Shown here: piece by piece, positions 10,366 through 20,163 of the stretch
How positions within the stretch are numbered: position 1 is the first letter of the stretch
How the letters are laid out: every line of letters begins with the position of its first letter
From: Lithodes maja
Lineage: Eukaryota > Arthropoda > Malacostraca > Decapoda > Lithodidae
Length of the DNA stretch: 64,000 nucleotides
Assembly: GCA_037953745.1 (NCBI GenBank)
Contig: JBAKBP010010423.1
Span: 1-64,000 of the forward strand
Direction of reading: 5' to 3'
The notes under the pieces: generated by a model
Seen by the model: only the letters and a program-made list of their open reading frames with translations
What the model was told of the DNA's origin: nothing
The model's database searches: none
Translations under genes and position numbers: made by a program

Positions 10366-11664
10366 AGCCTTCTCCCTCAAGCAGCAAGCTTTGCCCCATT
10401 AGTTTTAAGATATTAAGATGTTCACCCTATTAGTTTGGATATTTAAAGACCCTTCGCCCCATTTCTTTGTACTCGAGGTGACGATGGTAGGCTATGTTGC
10501 TGACTGGGCAATAGTTTAGTTACCACCTTCGCTTCCTTTCGTGTTTCTCTCCGTTTTCTGTGATGGTCGTTGGTGACAGAGTTCGGAGTTTTGGAGAACC
10601 ACTGTTGTTTTTGTCGAGTTTTGATGCTGGCAACACAGGCAAAGGTTGTATGCAAGCTTGGGGCTATAGCCTATTTGCTGTAAGTAGGCGAGAAATCATG
10701 ACCTCTAACCTCTGTAACTAAAAAACGACTAGAGTAATCGAGCTAATATTTATACCATTTGGGAAGAGTCAGCCAAGGAATAGATGTGGAAATTTACAGC
10801 CAATTTGCTCTAGCCCTTTTTGAGTTACAGAGGATAGAGTTCATGATTTATCGCCTACTTTAAGCGAACAGACTATAGACCGTATATCAATAACCCATAA
10901 GAGTTCGGGCCAGGTAGTGTTATTCGTCCATGCCAGTGTAAAACAAAGTAAATAACCCTAAATATCCACTGAATAAAATTACCGAATACAAGTTGCCGGA
11001 AAACCCCCCGCTGTGTGTGAATCCACTTTAAGCCACTGTCACACGAGCGCTTTTTCCGCCAATTTTCCATGAGCAAGTTTTTTCTCGTATTATTTCGGGA
11101 CATTTTTGCACTGGTATCGGTAACTAGACTGAAGGTAGATTATGTTAGGCGGCTGAATTCTGATAAAGTGTAATTTTTAAAGCTTCCTGACCATAATTGC
11201 CCGTAAAAATTGCTCGAAAAAGGGCTTGTGTGACTCCGGCTTTATCGGATGACAGAGGCGGAGTCACACGGACTTTGTTGGTATCCGCATTTTTTTCTTG
11301 GCATCTCTGGAAGTTTCTGAATTAAATTTTTTGAGTATTCAGCTAACTATAATTTGACAATCTACCTTCAGTATAGTCGTGTTTGACAGTGCAAACTTGC
11401 TCTAAATGTTGATAGGATAAGAAAATTGTCAGTCAATACTACTCTATTGTAATAAATTCCTTATATACCTGTACAACAAAAACTTTAAATACAGTATAAT
11501 TTCCTCCATAAATATTCTTGTGATTATACATAATTTGTTTCTCTCACTTACAACCTGATAATGAAATAACAATCTATGAGTTCCTGTTTATGCCGGAAAA
11601 CGCGCCTTGTGTATCCGCCTTACCCAATGATAAGCTAAGGGAAGTAGATAAGGCCTTCATAACG
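10366..11664. other. unannotated sequence with a palindromic relic
   Basis: 10380-10470 has short R1-like words (CCCCATTAGTTTTAAGATA). Around 11223-11266 lies an imperfect palindrome, GTGTGACTCCG...CGGAGTCACAC, and a related word at 11036, as expected for a decayed MITE. No gene recognised. Confidence 0.4.
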
Positions 11665-11960
11665 CCTCCACCTCAACTTCCTCATGTTTAGCCCCACTAG
11701 TTTTGAGATGTTAAGACGTTGGTTCCATTAGTTTGGGGATTTTATGACCTTTCACCTCATTTCTTTGTCAATATTAGGACCCTTCGTGCCATTTAGGTGT
11801 CGATTTTTTCCTGGCGAGCGATAGCGATCCTGTAATTTTAGGAGGAATCGGCCTTTGGCCGGGACATTTTTCTACCGAAAAATGTACAAATCTATCTTGA
11901 AGGGGGGGTCTAGGGGGTGTTTTTCTAAGCTTGATGGAGGTCTAGGGAGGAAACTAAAAA
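11665..11960 (-). mobile_element. MITE family R1, reverse copy, incomplete
   Basis: Reads the R1 signature in reverse: GTTTAGCCCCACTAGTTTTG, CTGGCGAGCGATAGCG, GGCCTTTGGCCGGGACATTT, TGATGGAGGTCTAGG. TTAA-flanked ends were not found on either side. Confidence 0.7.
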
Positions 11961-12622
11961 CCTGTATGAATAAATAAATTAATAGACCAAACAAAGAGCC
12001 ACTATCTGCCTTACCAAATGATAAGATAAGGGCAGTAGATAAGGCCTTGATAACGCCTCCACCTCAGCTTCCTTAACGATCACTGTGCCTCTTGGGTCGG
12101 CGCCAGAATGTGTCGTTTGTACGCTATTGCTAAATGTCAATAGGTTCACATAAGCAACCGGCTGGATTTCAGAAGCTGTAGTTAGTTCAGCTTTAAATAC
12201 TTCTGGCACATCGTTAAATAAGGTGAGTGGCAGTGACATTTATTTATATTTGGGGACATTTTTGAATACGTGTATGACGGTTTCTTCTTTATGGTGAGTG
12301 GGTGTGGCACTCTTGAATTTGAAGAATATTATTAGTTTATTACCTTTTCTTAGTAAATATATTTGGCTAAAACAATGCTTCTTGTCTGAACCAAATCAAT
12401 TACCTATAATTTATAAGTAATGCTCATTAATCGTAAAGCTAGTGTTACTTTATGTATAAGCATTCTAAATATGAGTAAGATTTTCCTTTGCTATACATTT
12501 TATTTTCATATATATTTATTTTACATTTTTGGAGGGGGTGCCTTTCCTGTTGTCACCTCACACAAAGATTACCCTATTGCAATTTTTTGTTTTGTCCCCA
12601 GAGTATGTTTCCCTTAGGTTGC

Positions 12623-12657
<35 letters not shown>

Positions 12658-12743
12658 CCATTCATCTCTAGACACACAATGAGGTATAGTTGTGAGCAGT
12701 AATATCTACACACCCATTTGAATATGTATCAAACTCAAAACGA
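11961..12743. other. unannotated sequence
   Basis: 11995-12065 partly repeats 11625-11670 ('GATAAGATAAGGGCAGTAGA' type words). C-rich and CA microsatellites lie at 12625-12650. No supported gene. Confidence 0.4.
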
Positions 12744-13240
12744 TTTTTTTTTTTTTTTTTTTCTATATTCCAACTACTCCCTCTCGGGCATATATAATAG
12801 GCTGATAGCCTTTACACTCTACCGCTGAACACGGTGAGGCCCGTGAGGTCTTGTTCCAGTCTAGGGAGTGAGACATGCGAAGCACCTATTCACGGCCCGA
12901 ACCCAACTCCATCTCTGAAGCTGCTTCGCCTCTGTGCTTCACAGTATCATCCCCCACACTCGGACCCTCACTCTCAGAACGCCACCTATTGAGCAATTAA
13001 CTCACTAGGCATTGCCCCCCTGTAGCATATTTTGAATATGGGAATATTCATACAGTGCTATTTAATCAGGGAACAATGAGGGTATTTTGTTTTGGCATTT
13101 CGGTGTGCTGTGGTAATGCACTGATACTAGGTACAGCACAAATTCCATCCCAATAATATCTTCCCATTGACATATTGGGATTCGAACCCGGGTCCATTGG
13201 ATTACCAGTCCAGTGGCAAGACCACTCTGCCACACCTCCC
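12744..13240 (-). mobile_element. tRNA-derived SINE-B, reverse copy
   Basis: Starts with a T-run (12744-12762, the tail on this strand) and ends with the tRNA-like head at about 13170-13240: on the minus strand box A GGCAGAGTGGTCTTGCC and box B GGGTTCGAATCCC. It aligns over its whole length with 7823-8337. Confidence 0.85.
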
Positions 13241-13436
13241 CAATGTATGTACGGTATATATGTATATACTCAGGCACATACCCCATTGCTGGGGATGGCC
13301 GACTCAAGACAGAGCCTGAACAGAAACCTTTAAAGTTCCAATTCTTAGGGTCCGGGACCACTTTCGCGTTCCCTCGCCCCTTTCTCTGTCTCGTTGCAGG
13401 GTGTCAAACGAAAGCCGAGTCCTTTATTTGTAGTGT

Positions 13437-13858
13437 TTATTATTGTATATGTAATGATAACATTTATTATTGTATATGTAATGATAACATTTATTATTGT
13501 ATAAATAAATTAATTATTATGTAATGATAACATTTATTATTGTATATGTAATGATAACATTTATTATTGTATATGTAATGATAACATTTATTATTGTATA
13601 TGTAATGATAACATTTATTATTGTATATGTAATGATAACATTTATTATTGTATATGTAATGATAACATTTATTATTGTATATGTAATGATAACATTTATT
13701 AATGTATATGTAATGATAACATTTATTATTGTATATGTAATGATAACATTTATTATTGTATATGTAATGATAACATTTATTATTGTATATGTAATGATAA
13801 CATTTATTATTGTATATGTAATAATAACATTTATTATTGTATATGTAATGATAACATT
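13437..13858. repeat. minisatellite C, 27-bp unit
   Basis: About 15 copies of a 27-bp AT-rich unit (GTATATGTAATGATAACA then TTTATTATT). The frame is open only because the unit is 9 codons; no gene is inferred. One spacer-like variant is at 13500-13522. Confidence 0.95.
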
Positions 13859-13879
13859 TTGGTCTAGTTCAAAATGTCT

Positions 13880-14220
13880 TTAAGGGGAGGTTTTTAGTGT
13901 GTTTCTTAGACTTCCATCAAGCTTGAAATTACACCCCCCTTGACCCCCTTTCAAGATAAATGGGTATATTTTTCGGTAGAAAAATGTCCCGGCCGAAGGC
14001 CGATTCCTCTTAAATTACAGGCTCGCTATCGCTCGCCAGGAAAAAATTGACACCTAAATGGCACGAAAAGTCTTAAAATTGACACCTAAATGGAGCGAAA
14101 GTTCTTAAAATCGCCAAACTAATGGGGCGAACGTCTTAAAATCTCAAAAGCAATGGGGCTAAACATGAGGGAGAAAGGGGTAAAGGAAAAAAAGTCCCTC
14201 AAGTGGAAATCTCCCCTTAA
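13880..14220 (+). mobile_element. MITE family R1, full copy
   Basis: 341 bp, TTAA at both ends (13880-13883, 14217-14220), with inverted ends GGGGAGGTTTTTAG and GGGGAGATTTCCAC. It is the best-preserved R1 copy, with the complete central palindrome CCCGGCCGAAGGCCG and CTCGCTATCGCTCGCCAGG. Confidence 0.85.
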
Positions 14221-14579
14221 AAGTGATAAAATGGCCGAATCAATGTTATAGTGATGCGTGGTATAGTGATGGTGATGGTGGTTATGGTGGTGACGGTGGT
14301 ATAGGTAGCGCCAACGAACGTGACAATTATCTCGATCCCTGACCTCTTAGTAACTCAAAAGAACCTTGAGCAAACTGGCTGTAAATTTCCACACCTATTT
14401 CCTGGTGGACTCTTCCCAAATGATATAAATGTCAGCCCGATAGCTTTCATTCATTTTGAGTTATAGGAAGTTAAGTGGTCCAGATTATTGTCAAGTTCGT
14501 TGGCGATTATAGTAGTGATGATAGTGACCAACTGTATTTTCTCCCCCCTGACCCCCCCCCCCCCCCCAGCCATAAAGTG

Positions 14580-14711
14580 ATGAGGGTGGTCATGATTGCG
14601 GTGGTGATGGTGATGGTGGGTACGGTGGTGGCAGGAACGTCCCCAAGCTGCTTACAGGATTCCTGTACAGACTGCATCCGCGCCGAGTCCTGCATCTGGT
14701 GCAAGAACGAG
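14580..14711 (+). CDS. integrin beta exon 1: signal peptide and start of PSI domain
   Basis: ATG at 14580 opens a typical secretory signal (MRVVMIAVVMVMVGTVVAG) followed by the PSI cysteine pattern CxxxxCxxCxxxxxCxWC. The exon ends after GAG in phase 0 at a GTACAG donor. A run of C ending in CAG at 14569 is a strong acceptor, so an upstream untranslated exon probably joins at 14570, leaving ten untranslated bases before the ATG. An in-frame ATG at 14475 exists but would place acidic and proline-rich residues ahead of the signal, so I prefer 14580. Two decayed copies of the exon's 3' half lie downstream. Confidence 0.88.
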
Positions 14712-14735
14712 GTACAGTAGGCCTGTAATAATATA

Positions 14736-15078
14736 TTAAGGGGGTCTACGTTTTTTTTCATCTTTCTCTCCCTCTCTCTTTAGCTTTTATCCATTCGGCC
14801 CCATTCAGCCTACTGTTTTAAGATGTTTACCCCCATCCAGGTGTCAGCATATACTGTATATATTTTTGTTTTGACAGCAAGCTAAGTTTGTACATTTTTT
14901 GATAGAAAAATTTCTCCGGCGAAGCCGGATTTCTCCATACAATGCTGGCTCGCTATCGCTCGCCAGGAAGAAATCGACACCTGGATGGGGATAAACGTCT
15001 TAAAACAGTTGGCTGAATGGGGCCGAATGGATACAAGCCAGAAAAAGAGGAGAGAAAAAAGCAGGTGACCCCCCTTAA
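14736..15078 (+). mobile_element. MITE family R2, complete copy
   Basis: 343 bp between TTAA sites, inverted ends TTAAGGGGGTCTACG and TTAAGGGGGGTCACCTGC (minus strand). It contains the R2 CCGGCGAAGCCGG palindrome and GCTCGCTATCGCTCGCCAGG. It begins 25 bp after the exon 1 donor. Confidence 0.85.
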
Positions 15079-15133
15079 ATTAATATTTGTTATTTATATG
15101 AGACAGAGTAGGTTCATGTATCCCCGTTAAGGA

Positions 15134-15189
15134 CTCCTCGGCACGGACTGCATCCGCGCCGAGTCCTGCGTCTGGTGCAAGAACGAGGA
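15134..15189 (+). pseudogene. decayed duplicate of integrin exon 1 (copy 2)
   Basis: About 55 bp match the 3' part of exon 1 almost exactly (ACTGCATCCGCGCCGAGTCC ... AAGAACGAGG), with ATC changed to GTC (Ile to Val). The donor GTACAG has become GAACAG. There is no start codon, so it is non-functional. Confidence 0.85.
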
Positions 15190-15220
15190 ACAGTACCATA
15201 TATATAAGTCGTGTTGGCTA

Positions 15221-15530
15221 TTAAGGGGAGACGCTCGTTTTTATGGCCCCCTTCCTCCCTCGTGTTTAGTCCCATTAGTTTTGAGATTTGTTGCCCATTT
15301 GTTTGGGGCGATTTTAAGACCTTTCGTCCCATTTTGTATACATTTTATGACCTATCGTGCCACTTAGGTGTCAATTTTTTCCTGGCGAGCGATAGCGAAC
15401 CTGTAATTGTAAGAGGAACCGGCCTTTGGCCGGGAAATTTTTCTATCGAAAAATGTACAAATTTATCTTGAGGGGTGGTCTAGGGGATGTTTTTCTAAGT
15501 TTGAGGGATGTCTAGCGAGGAAACTAAGAA
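15221..15530 (-). mobile_element. MITE family R1, reverse copy
   Basis: TTAAGGGGAG at 15221, then the R1 signature in reverse (GTTTAGTCCCATTAG, CTGGCGAGCGATAGCG, GGCCTTTGGCCGGG). The far end near 15530 has lost its TTAA. Confidence 0.7.
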
Positions 15531-15584
15531 TTTATGAATGAATGAATTTATAGGCCAAAAAATCAGTCCGTGTCCAATTACCCC

Positions 15585-15765
15585 TTGAGCATCATGCCGC
15601 GATTTAACAGTTTATTCCGGTTCACACTGCACATTTATATTCAGCTGAGAAAGGACTTGTGGGAGTCAGAGGGATGATTGAGATAGTTTTTACCCCTGTC
15701 ATTGCTAGAGGACCTTCCAAAACTGAATAAAATCGCCGAATGATAGCCAGAATAAACTGTCATCT
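15585..15765. repeat. R3-family fragment between exon duplicates
   Basis: Contains TTATTCCGGTTCACACTGC, ATTCAGCTGAGAAAGGACTT, GATAGTTTTTACCCC and the complementary half 'CGCCGAATGATAGCCAGAAT', that is, both arms of an R3-like palindrome. Confidence 0.5.
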
Positions 15766-15797
15766 GCGCCGAGTCCTGCGTCTGGTGCAAGAACGAG
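15761..15797 (+). pseudogene. decayed duplicate of integrin exon 1 (copy 3)
   Basis: 37 bp repeat the end of exon 1 (CATCTGCGCCGAGTCCTGCG ... AACGAG) with the same GTC substitution as copy 2. The following GTACAC is still donor-like. It is too short and lacks a start; a relic of a tandem duplication. Confidence 0.8.
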
Positions 15798-15831
15798 GTA
15801 CACTACAATATATAACTCGTGTTTAAGGGGG

Positions 15832-16016
15832 CCCACCTCTCTCTCTCCCTCTCTCCTGGGCTGTATGATATCCATTCGGCCCCATTCAGCCTACTGTTTT
15901 AAGACGTTTACCCCCATCCAGGTGTCGATTTTTTCCTGGTGAGCGGTAGCGAGTCAGCATATTTTATTTTATTTTTTTGCAGCAGGCTAAATTTGTAAAT
16001 TTTTCGATAGAAAAAT
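15832..16016 (+). mobile_element. MITE family R2, truncated copy
   Basis: Starts TTAAGGGGGCCCACCTC and keeps the left half of R2 up to TTTTTCGATAGAAAAAT; the right half is absent. It ends about 45 bp before integrin exon 2. Confidence 0.75.
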
Positions 16017-16061
16017 AGATTAGGTGTGCGTATATCCAGAATATATTAAAATGGCTTCCAG

Positions 16062-16248
16062 AACACAGAGCTCTTCACGGAGGATACGCGTTGCAAGAGT
16101 AAGCTATCTTCCGACTTCAACAACTTCCAATCATCCTGCGGCGTTAATGATGTGGTAGATCTTCCGAGTGAGAAGTACATCCAGGACAACGGACCCAGCG
16201 GAAAGGTCCAGCTCCGGCCCAAGAAGGTGGCCCTCTCACAGCGAGCAG
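16062..16248 (+). CDS. integrin beta exon 2: rest of PSI domain and hybrid-domain start
   Basis: Acceptor TTCCAG at 16056-16061 and donor GTCAGT at 16249. Phase 0 in and phase 1 out, 62 codons plus one base. The peptide runs NTELFTEDTRCKSKLSSDFN to VQLRPKKVALSQRA and contains the RC and CG cysteines of the PSI fold and the LRP segment that leads into the hybrid strand in this family. Codon use and GC content contrast with the flanking repeats. The polypyrimidine tract is weak. The next intron is about 10.5 kb. Confidence 0.88.
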
Positions 16249-16439
16249 GTCAGTGTGGGTCTGTTATGTGTTCACAATTTGTACTTTAAATAGATATGAG
16301 TCTGCGGTAAATATTAGGTTTTTCATGTTTCTGCAGAGTTGGCTTTTAACCTTCTTAATTTATGTGTTGGGTGCCTGTGGGATTGCAATTAGCAATAAAT
16401 AGAGTTCCATCTTTTCCCGATCATACCCGTTGAATATTA

Positions 16440-16445
16440 TTATTC

Positions 16446-16486
<41 letters not shown>

Positions 16487-16789
16487 GTAGACGTGCCGTT
16501 TTGCCCAAAATCAAAACGGCATACCCAACTCTGCGATGGGTTACCATCATCACTACTAATATCATCATCAATCACAATCACCATCATCACTACTACTGCC
16601 ATCATCACTACAACTGCCACAATCATCACGACTACTTTTATCATCACCAATACTATGATCATCATCACTACTACAATTACAATCATCGCTACTACTCTCA
16701 CCATCATCACTACTACTGTCACCATGGTCACTACCATCTTAATCACTACTATTATCATTGATACAACTATCAACCATCATTACTAATAT
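16440..16789 (+). repeat. ATC-rich block A (first part)
   Basis: An (AAT)n run, then a 30-bp palindromic motif (GTGCCGTTTTG ... CAAAACGGCAT at about 16494-16523), then degenerate ATC/ACT triplets. Homologous blocks start at about 21232, 22312 and 23461. It is interrupted at 16790 by the LTR element. Confidence 0.8.
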
Positions 16790-16904
16790 TGTAATGCCCT
16801 CGAAAATGTCCCGCACCCACAATAATACTAACCCGAGTTGACGTCAGGTATAGCGTAAAATAGTCGGAGATGGTAAGTCCAATAAACTCATCACGTGATA
16901 ACAC
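16790..16904 (+). repeat. truncated 5' LTR of the composite element
   Basis: Begins TGTAATGCCCTCG and matches the first 115 bp of the full LTRs up to GTGATAACAC, then jumps directly to integrase coding sequence. It includes the TATAGCGTAAAA and AATAAA words. Confidence 0.8.
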
Positions 16905-16916
16905 ACCCTAGACATC

Positions 16917-18419
16917 ATGGGCCCGTTCCCTTCTTACGCTGGCAACCGCTATATCGTCACATTTGTAGACGTATATTCAAAATTTCTAATAGCCTGCCCA
17001 GTTAAAGACCACACAGCCACCACAGTCGCCACACTGCTTGCCACCGAAGTGTTCCCTATATTCGGCCTTCCCCTTGCTCTTCTATCGGACAATGCCCCCG
17101 AGTTTAGTGGACACGTTTGGCAACAATTCACCCAACAATGCGGTATCAAGATTAAACACTCATCCCCGTACTGGCCTCAAGGAAATGCTATCTGCGAACG
17201 CAGCCATCGCACCATCAACAACCAGTTACGTACAAGAATGATTGCTCTTAATACCTTAGACTGGCCATCACAACTAAAGATGATACAGTGGGGTATGAAC
17301 ACCTGTCCTCGGGAAGACGGTATTTCCCCTCATGAACGTGTTTACGGTGTACCACCCCTGTTACTGCCATTCCACCACCACGCTCACCTTCCCTCCACCA
17401 CCTCCACAATTGACCCATTGCAACATCTGCAAAACACCCTCCATACCGCCCAGATCTGTCAAGACACCAAAACTGATAACATCGATGACAAAAACCCTTT
17501 CGCCATCCATGACACCGTAATGATAGCCAACCTCCCTATCACCAACAAGTTAGGCCCTCGCTATGTCGGACCCTACACCGTAATACAAGTCCCAAATGCC
17601 TTTCAAGTCACCATCGACTATCACGGCGTAACTCGCACGCTCCGAACTAGATTCGTCCGAGCGTTTAAACCCCTAAAGCCACAAGACATTACCCCACCCC
17701 ACACGTCCGACCCTAAATTAAACACCCCTACTCACCCCCTCACTCAGGCTACAAATATTCCCATGCAAACACCTAAGGACCTAAGCCCTCCAACACCGAA
17801 CCGACAAATCTTTTCTCACCATACCCCCCCAACTAACCTCCACAAACCCCAAGCCCCCAATATCACACCCTCTTCCACCATGACACCTTCCTTCACTTCT
17901 GATATTCAAGTTCCTCCCCAACTTATCCAAGTACAAAAACCTCCACCCACAACCCCGACCACAACAGAAACCCTCCCGTCTAGCCCTGACATACCTCCAC
18001 CAGGCACCACAGTGAGAAAACCACCACACCCACCCCAAACCAAGTACACCCCCAACCGCACCACACAATCTACCTCAGTAACCTCACGCTACAACTTACG
18101 CCCACGACAAACATCGTTTAAAACCTCCAGAAAACACACCCTACTAACCAAGTTCCGTAGGGCTGCCAGACCACTACCCTCCTCCTCCTCCTCCTCCTCC
18201 TCTTCTTCGTCTTTGTCGAATTCTCCCCCACAAAGGGAAAGAAGACGAATAATCACCAGCAAATCACCAACCTCATCAAACGACACACGCCCCTACCCCC
18301 AACCCTCCAACTTAAATCTACACTCCTTACCCACCCGTCTAGCCCCCCCCGCATCCGCCCCTTTCCCCTCCACGATCCCCACCATCCCACCGCTGCCACC
18401 AATGAAATGCTGGGTGTGA
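16917..18419 (+). CDS. Ty3/Gypsy-type integrase fragment
   Basis: A 500-codon open frame encodes a retroviral-type integrase core: D18 in TFVDVY, D58 in LLSDNAPEF and E94 in GNAICERSH give a D-D(35)-E triad. A GPY/F-like module (RYVGPYTVIQVPNAFQV, about 224-240) and a long Pro/Thr-rich tail with a Ser run (from TCC repeats) follow. This enzyme joins retroelement cDNA to host DNA. The N-terminal zinc-binding (HHCC) region is absent and the frame starts a few codons after a truncated LTR, so this is a fragment of a pol gene, not a complete one. The stop codon lies inside an inverted LTR, meaning the native C-terminus is also lost. The first ATG may not be a real start. Confidence 0.88.
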   Translation: MGPFPSYAGNRYIVTFVDVYSKFLIACPVKDHTATTVATLLATEVFPIFGLPLALLSDNAPEFSGHVWQQFTQQCGIKIKHSSPYWPQGNAICERSHRTINNQLRTRMIALNTLDWPSQLKMIQWGMNTCPREDGISPHERVYGVPPLLLPFHHHAHLPSTTSTIDPLQHLQNTLHTAQICQDTKTDNIDDKNPFAIHDTVMIANLPITNKLGPRYVGPYTVIQVPNAFQVTIDYHGVTRTLRTRFVRAFKPLKPQDITPPHTSDPKLNTPTHPLTQATNIPMQTPKDLSPPTPNRQIFSHHTPPTNLHKPQAPNITPSSTMTPSFTSDIQVPPQLIQVQKPPPTTPTTTETLPSSPDIPPPGTTVRKPPHPPQTKYTPNRTTQSTSVTSRYNLRPRQTSFKTSRKHTLLTKFRRAARPLPSSSSSSSSSSSLSNSPPQRERRRIITSKSPTSSNDTRPYPQPSNLNLHSLPTRLAPPASAPFPSTIPTIPPLPPMKCWV

Positions 18420-19754
18420 AGGGAATTCATGGTCTCCTGAAATATCCCCAGGCTACCTTTAGGATCAACTTTTCCTGGTACCTGGCGCGGGGTACGAACC
18501 TCTGAAGGGAATTTAACCCCCCTAAAAACCCACAGGTTTTGAGATGCCTTGGGTGGGGTTCGAACCCTGGTTAGTGACCCAACCATCACCACCAGGCCCG
18601 CGCGCTAACCCACTGTACTACCACGGACGTACTAAAAGTATAGCAACCTTAGTCCGATTTTTAAGAACCAGGTGATAGTCTCGTGGTGTTATCACGTGAT
18701 GAGTTTATTGGACTTACCATCTCCGACTATTTTACGCTATACCTGACGTCAACTCGGGTTAGTATTATTGTGGGTGCGGGACATTTTCGAGGGCATTACA
18801 TTAATGAAATGCTGGGTGTGAAGGGAATTCATGGTCTCCTGAAATATCCCCAGGCTACTTTTAGGATCAACTTTTCCTGGTACCTGGCGCGGGGTACGAA
18901 CCTCTGAAGGGAATTTAACCCCCCTAAAAACCCACAGGTTTTGAGATGCCTTGGGTGGGGTTCGAACCCTGGTTAGTGACCCAACCATCACCACCAGGCC
19001 CGCGCGCTAACCCACTGTACTACCACGGACGTACTAAAAGTATAGCAACCTTAGTCCGATTTTTAAGAACCAGGTGATAGTCTCGTGGTGTTATCACGTG
19101 ATGAGTTTATTGGACTTACCATCTCCGACTATTTTACGCTATACCTGACGTCAACTCGGGTTAGTATTATTGTGGGTGCGGGACATTTTCGAGGGCATTA
19201 CATTACATCCTTCTTTAACTAGGCTAGTCCCTAGCCTATTTTAAGGTCGTAAGGTATCGTAGCTGTATTACCTCAGCAATCTCAATATTGTTGGTATAGG
19301 GTTCGCGTGACGGGTGCTCCACGTAGCTACCTGGTCACATCCCACCGCTGCCACCAATGAAATGCTGGGTGTGAAGGGAATTCATGGTCTCCTGAAATAT
19401 CCCCAGGCTACCTTTAGGATCAACTTTTCCTGGTACCTGGCGCGGGGTACGAACCTCTGAAGGGAATTTAACCCCCCTAAAAACCCACAGGTTTTGAGAT
19501 GCCTTGGGTGGGGTTCGAACCCTGGTTAGTGACCCAACCATCACCACCAGGCCCGCGCGCTAACCCACTGTACTACCACGGACGTACTAAAAGTATAGCA
19601 ACCTTAGTCCGATTTTTAAGAACCAGGTGATAGTCTCGTGGTGTTATCATGTGATGAGTTTATTGGACTTACCATCTCCGACTATTTTACGCTATACCTG
19701 ACGTCAACTCGGGTTAGTATTATTGTGGGTGCGGGACATTTTCGAGGGCATTAC
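18384..19754 (-). mobile_element. nested reverse-orientation LTR/TRIM copies
   Basis: On the minus strand: an LTR (19754-19358), PBS and about 155 bp of internal sequence (19357-19203), an LTR (19202-18805), a TTAA spacer, another LTR (18800-18403) and its PBS TGGTGGCAGCGGTGGGAT (18401-18384). The LTRs are about 398 bp each and nearly identical. The PBS at 18384 joins directly to the integrase tail, marking a rearrangement junction. Confidence 0.78.
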
Positions 19755-19765
19755 TAAGGATGTAA

Positions 19766-20163
19766 TGTAATGCCCTCGAAAATGTCCCGCACCCACAATA
19801 ATACTAACCCGAGTTGACGTCAGGTATAGCGTAAAATAGTCGTAGATGGTAAGTCCAATAAACTCATCACGTGATAACACCACGAGACTATCACCTGGTT
19901 CTTAAAAATCGGACTAAGGTTGCTATACTTTTAGTACGTCCGTGGTAGTACAGTGGGTTAGCGCGCGGGCCTGGTGGTGATGGTTGGGTCACTAACCAGG
20001 GTTCGAACCCCACCCAAGGCATCTCAAAACCTGTGGGTTTTTAGGGGGGTTAAATTCCCTTCAGAGGTTCGTACCCCGCGCCAGGTACCAGGAAAAGTTG
20101 ATCCTAAAGGTAGCCTGGGGATATTTCAGGAGACCATGAATTCCCTTCACACCCAGCATTTCA
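19766..20163 (+). repeat. LTR with internal tRNA-like segment (reference copy)
   Basis: 398 bp, TGTAATG...CATTTCA. Visible parts: TATAGCGTAAAATAG promoter-like word, AATAAA at about 19856, box A TAGTACAGTGG at 19946-19956, box B GGTTCGAACC at 20000-20009, TTTTT at 20038-20042. All other members of the family in the window carry the same A/B pair. It sits head to head with the reverse LTR ending at 19754. Confidence 0.85.

Larger units (their letters stand above)
16790..20163 (+). mobile_element. rearranged Ty3/Gypsy-like LTR element with nested inverted TRIM copies
   Basis: The whole 3374-bp block is flanked by a 5-bp duplication, AATAT (16785-16789 and 20164-20168). The uninterrupted homologous site is present at 23745-23780 (AATAT at 23755-23759). 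Layout: truncated 5' LTR 16790-16904, integrase ORF 16917-18419, three LTRs in reverse orientation (18403-18800, 18805-19202, 19358-19754), then a full forward 3' LTR at 19766-20163. Gag, protease, RT and RNase H are missing. The integrase runs in the same direction as the outer LTRs, so these are probably its original ends. Confidence 0.8.

Noticed and set aside
13524..13883. 119-codon hydrophobic open frame (MITFIIVYV repeats)
   Set aside because: A 27-bp minisatellite translated in frame; not a membrane protein gene.
14475..14579. Upstream in-frame ATG for integrin exon 1
   Set aside because: It would precede the signal peptide with acidic and poly-Pro residues encoded by a pyrimidine tract that looks like a splice acceptor.
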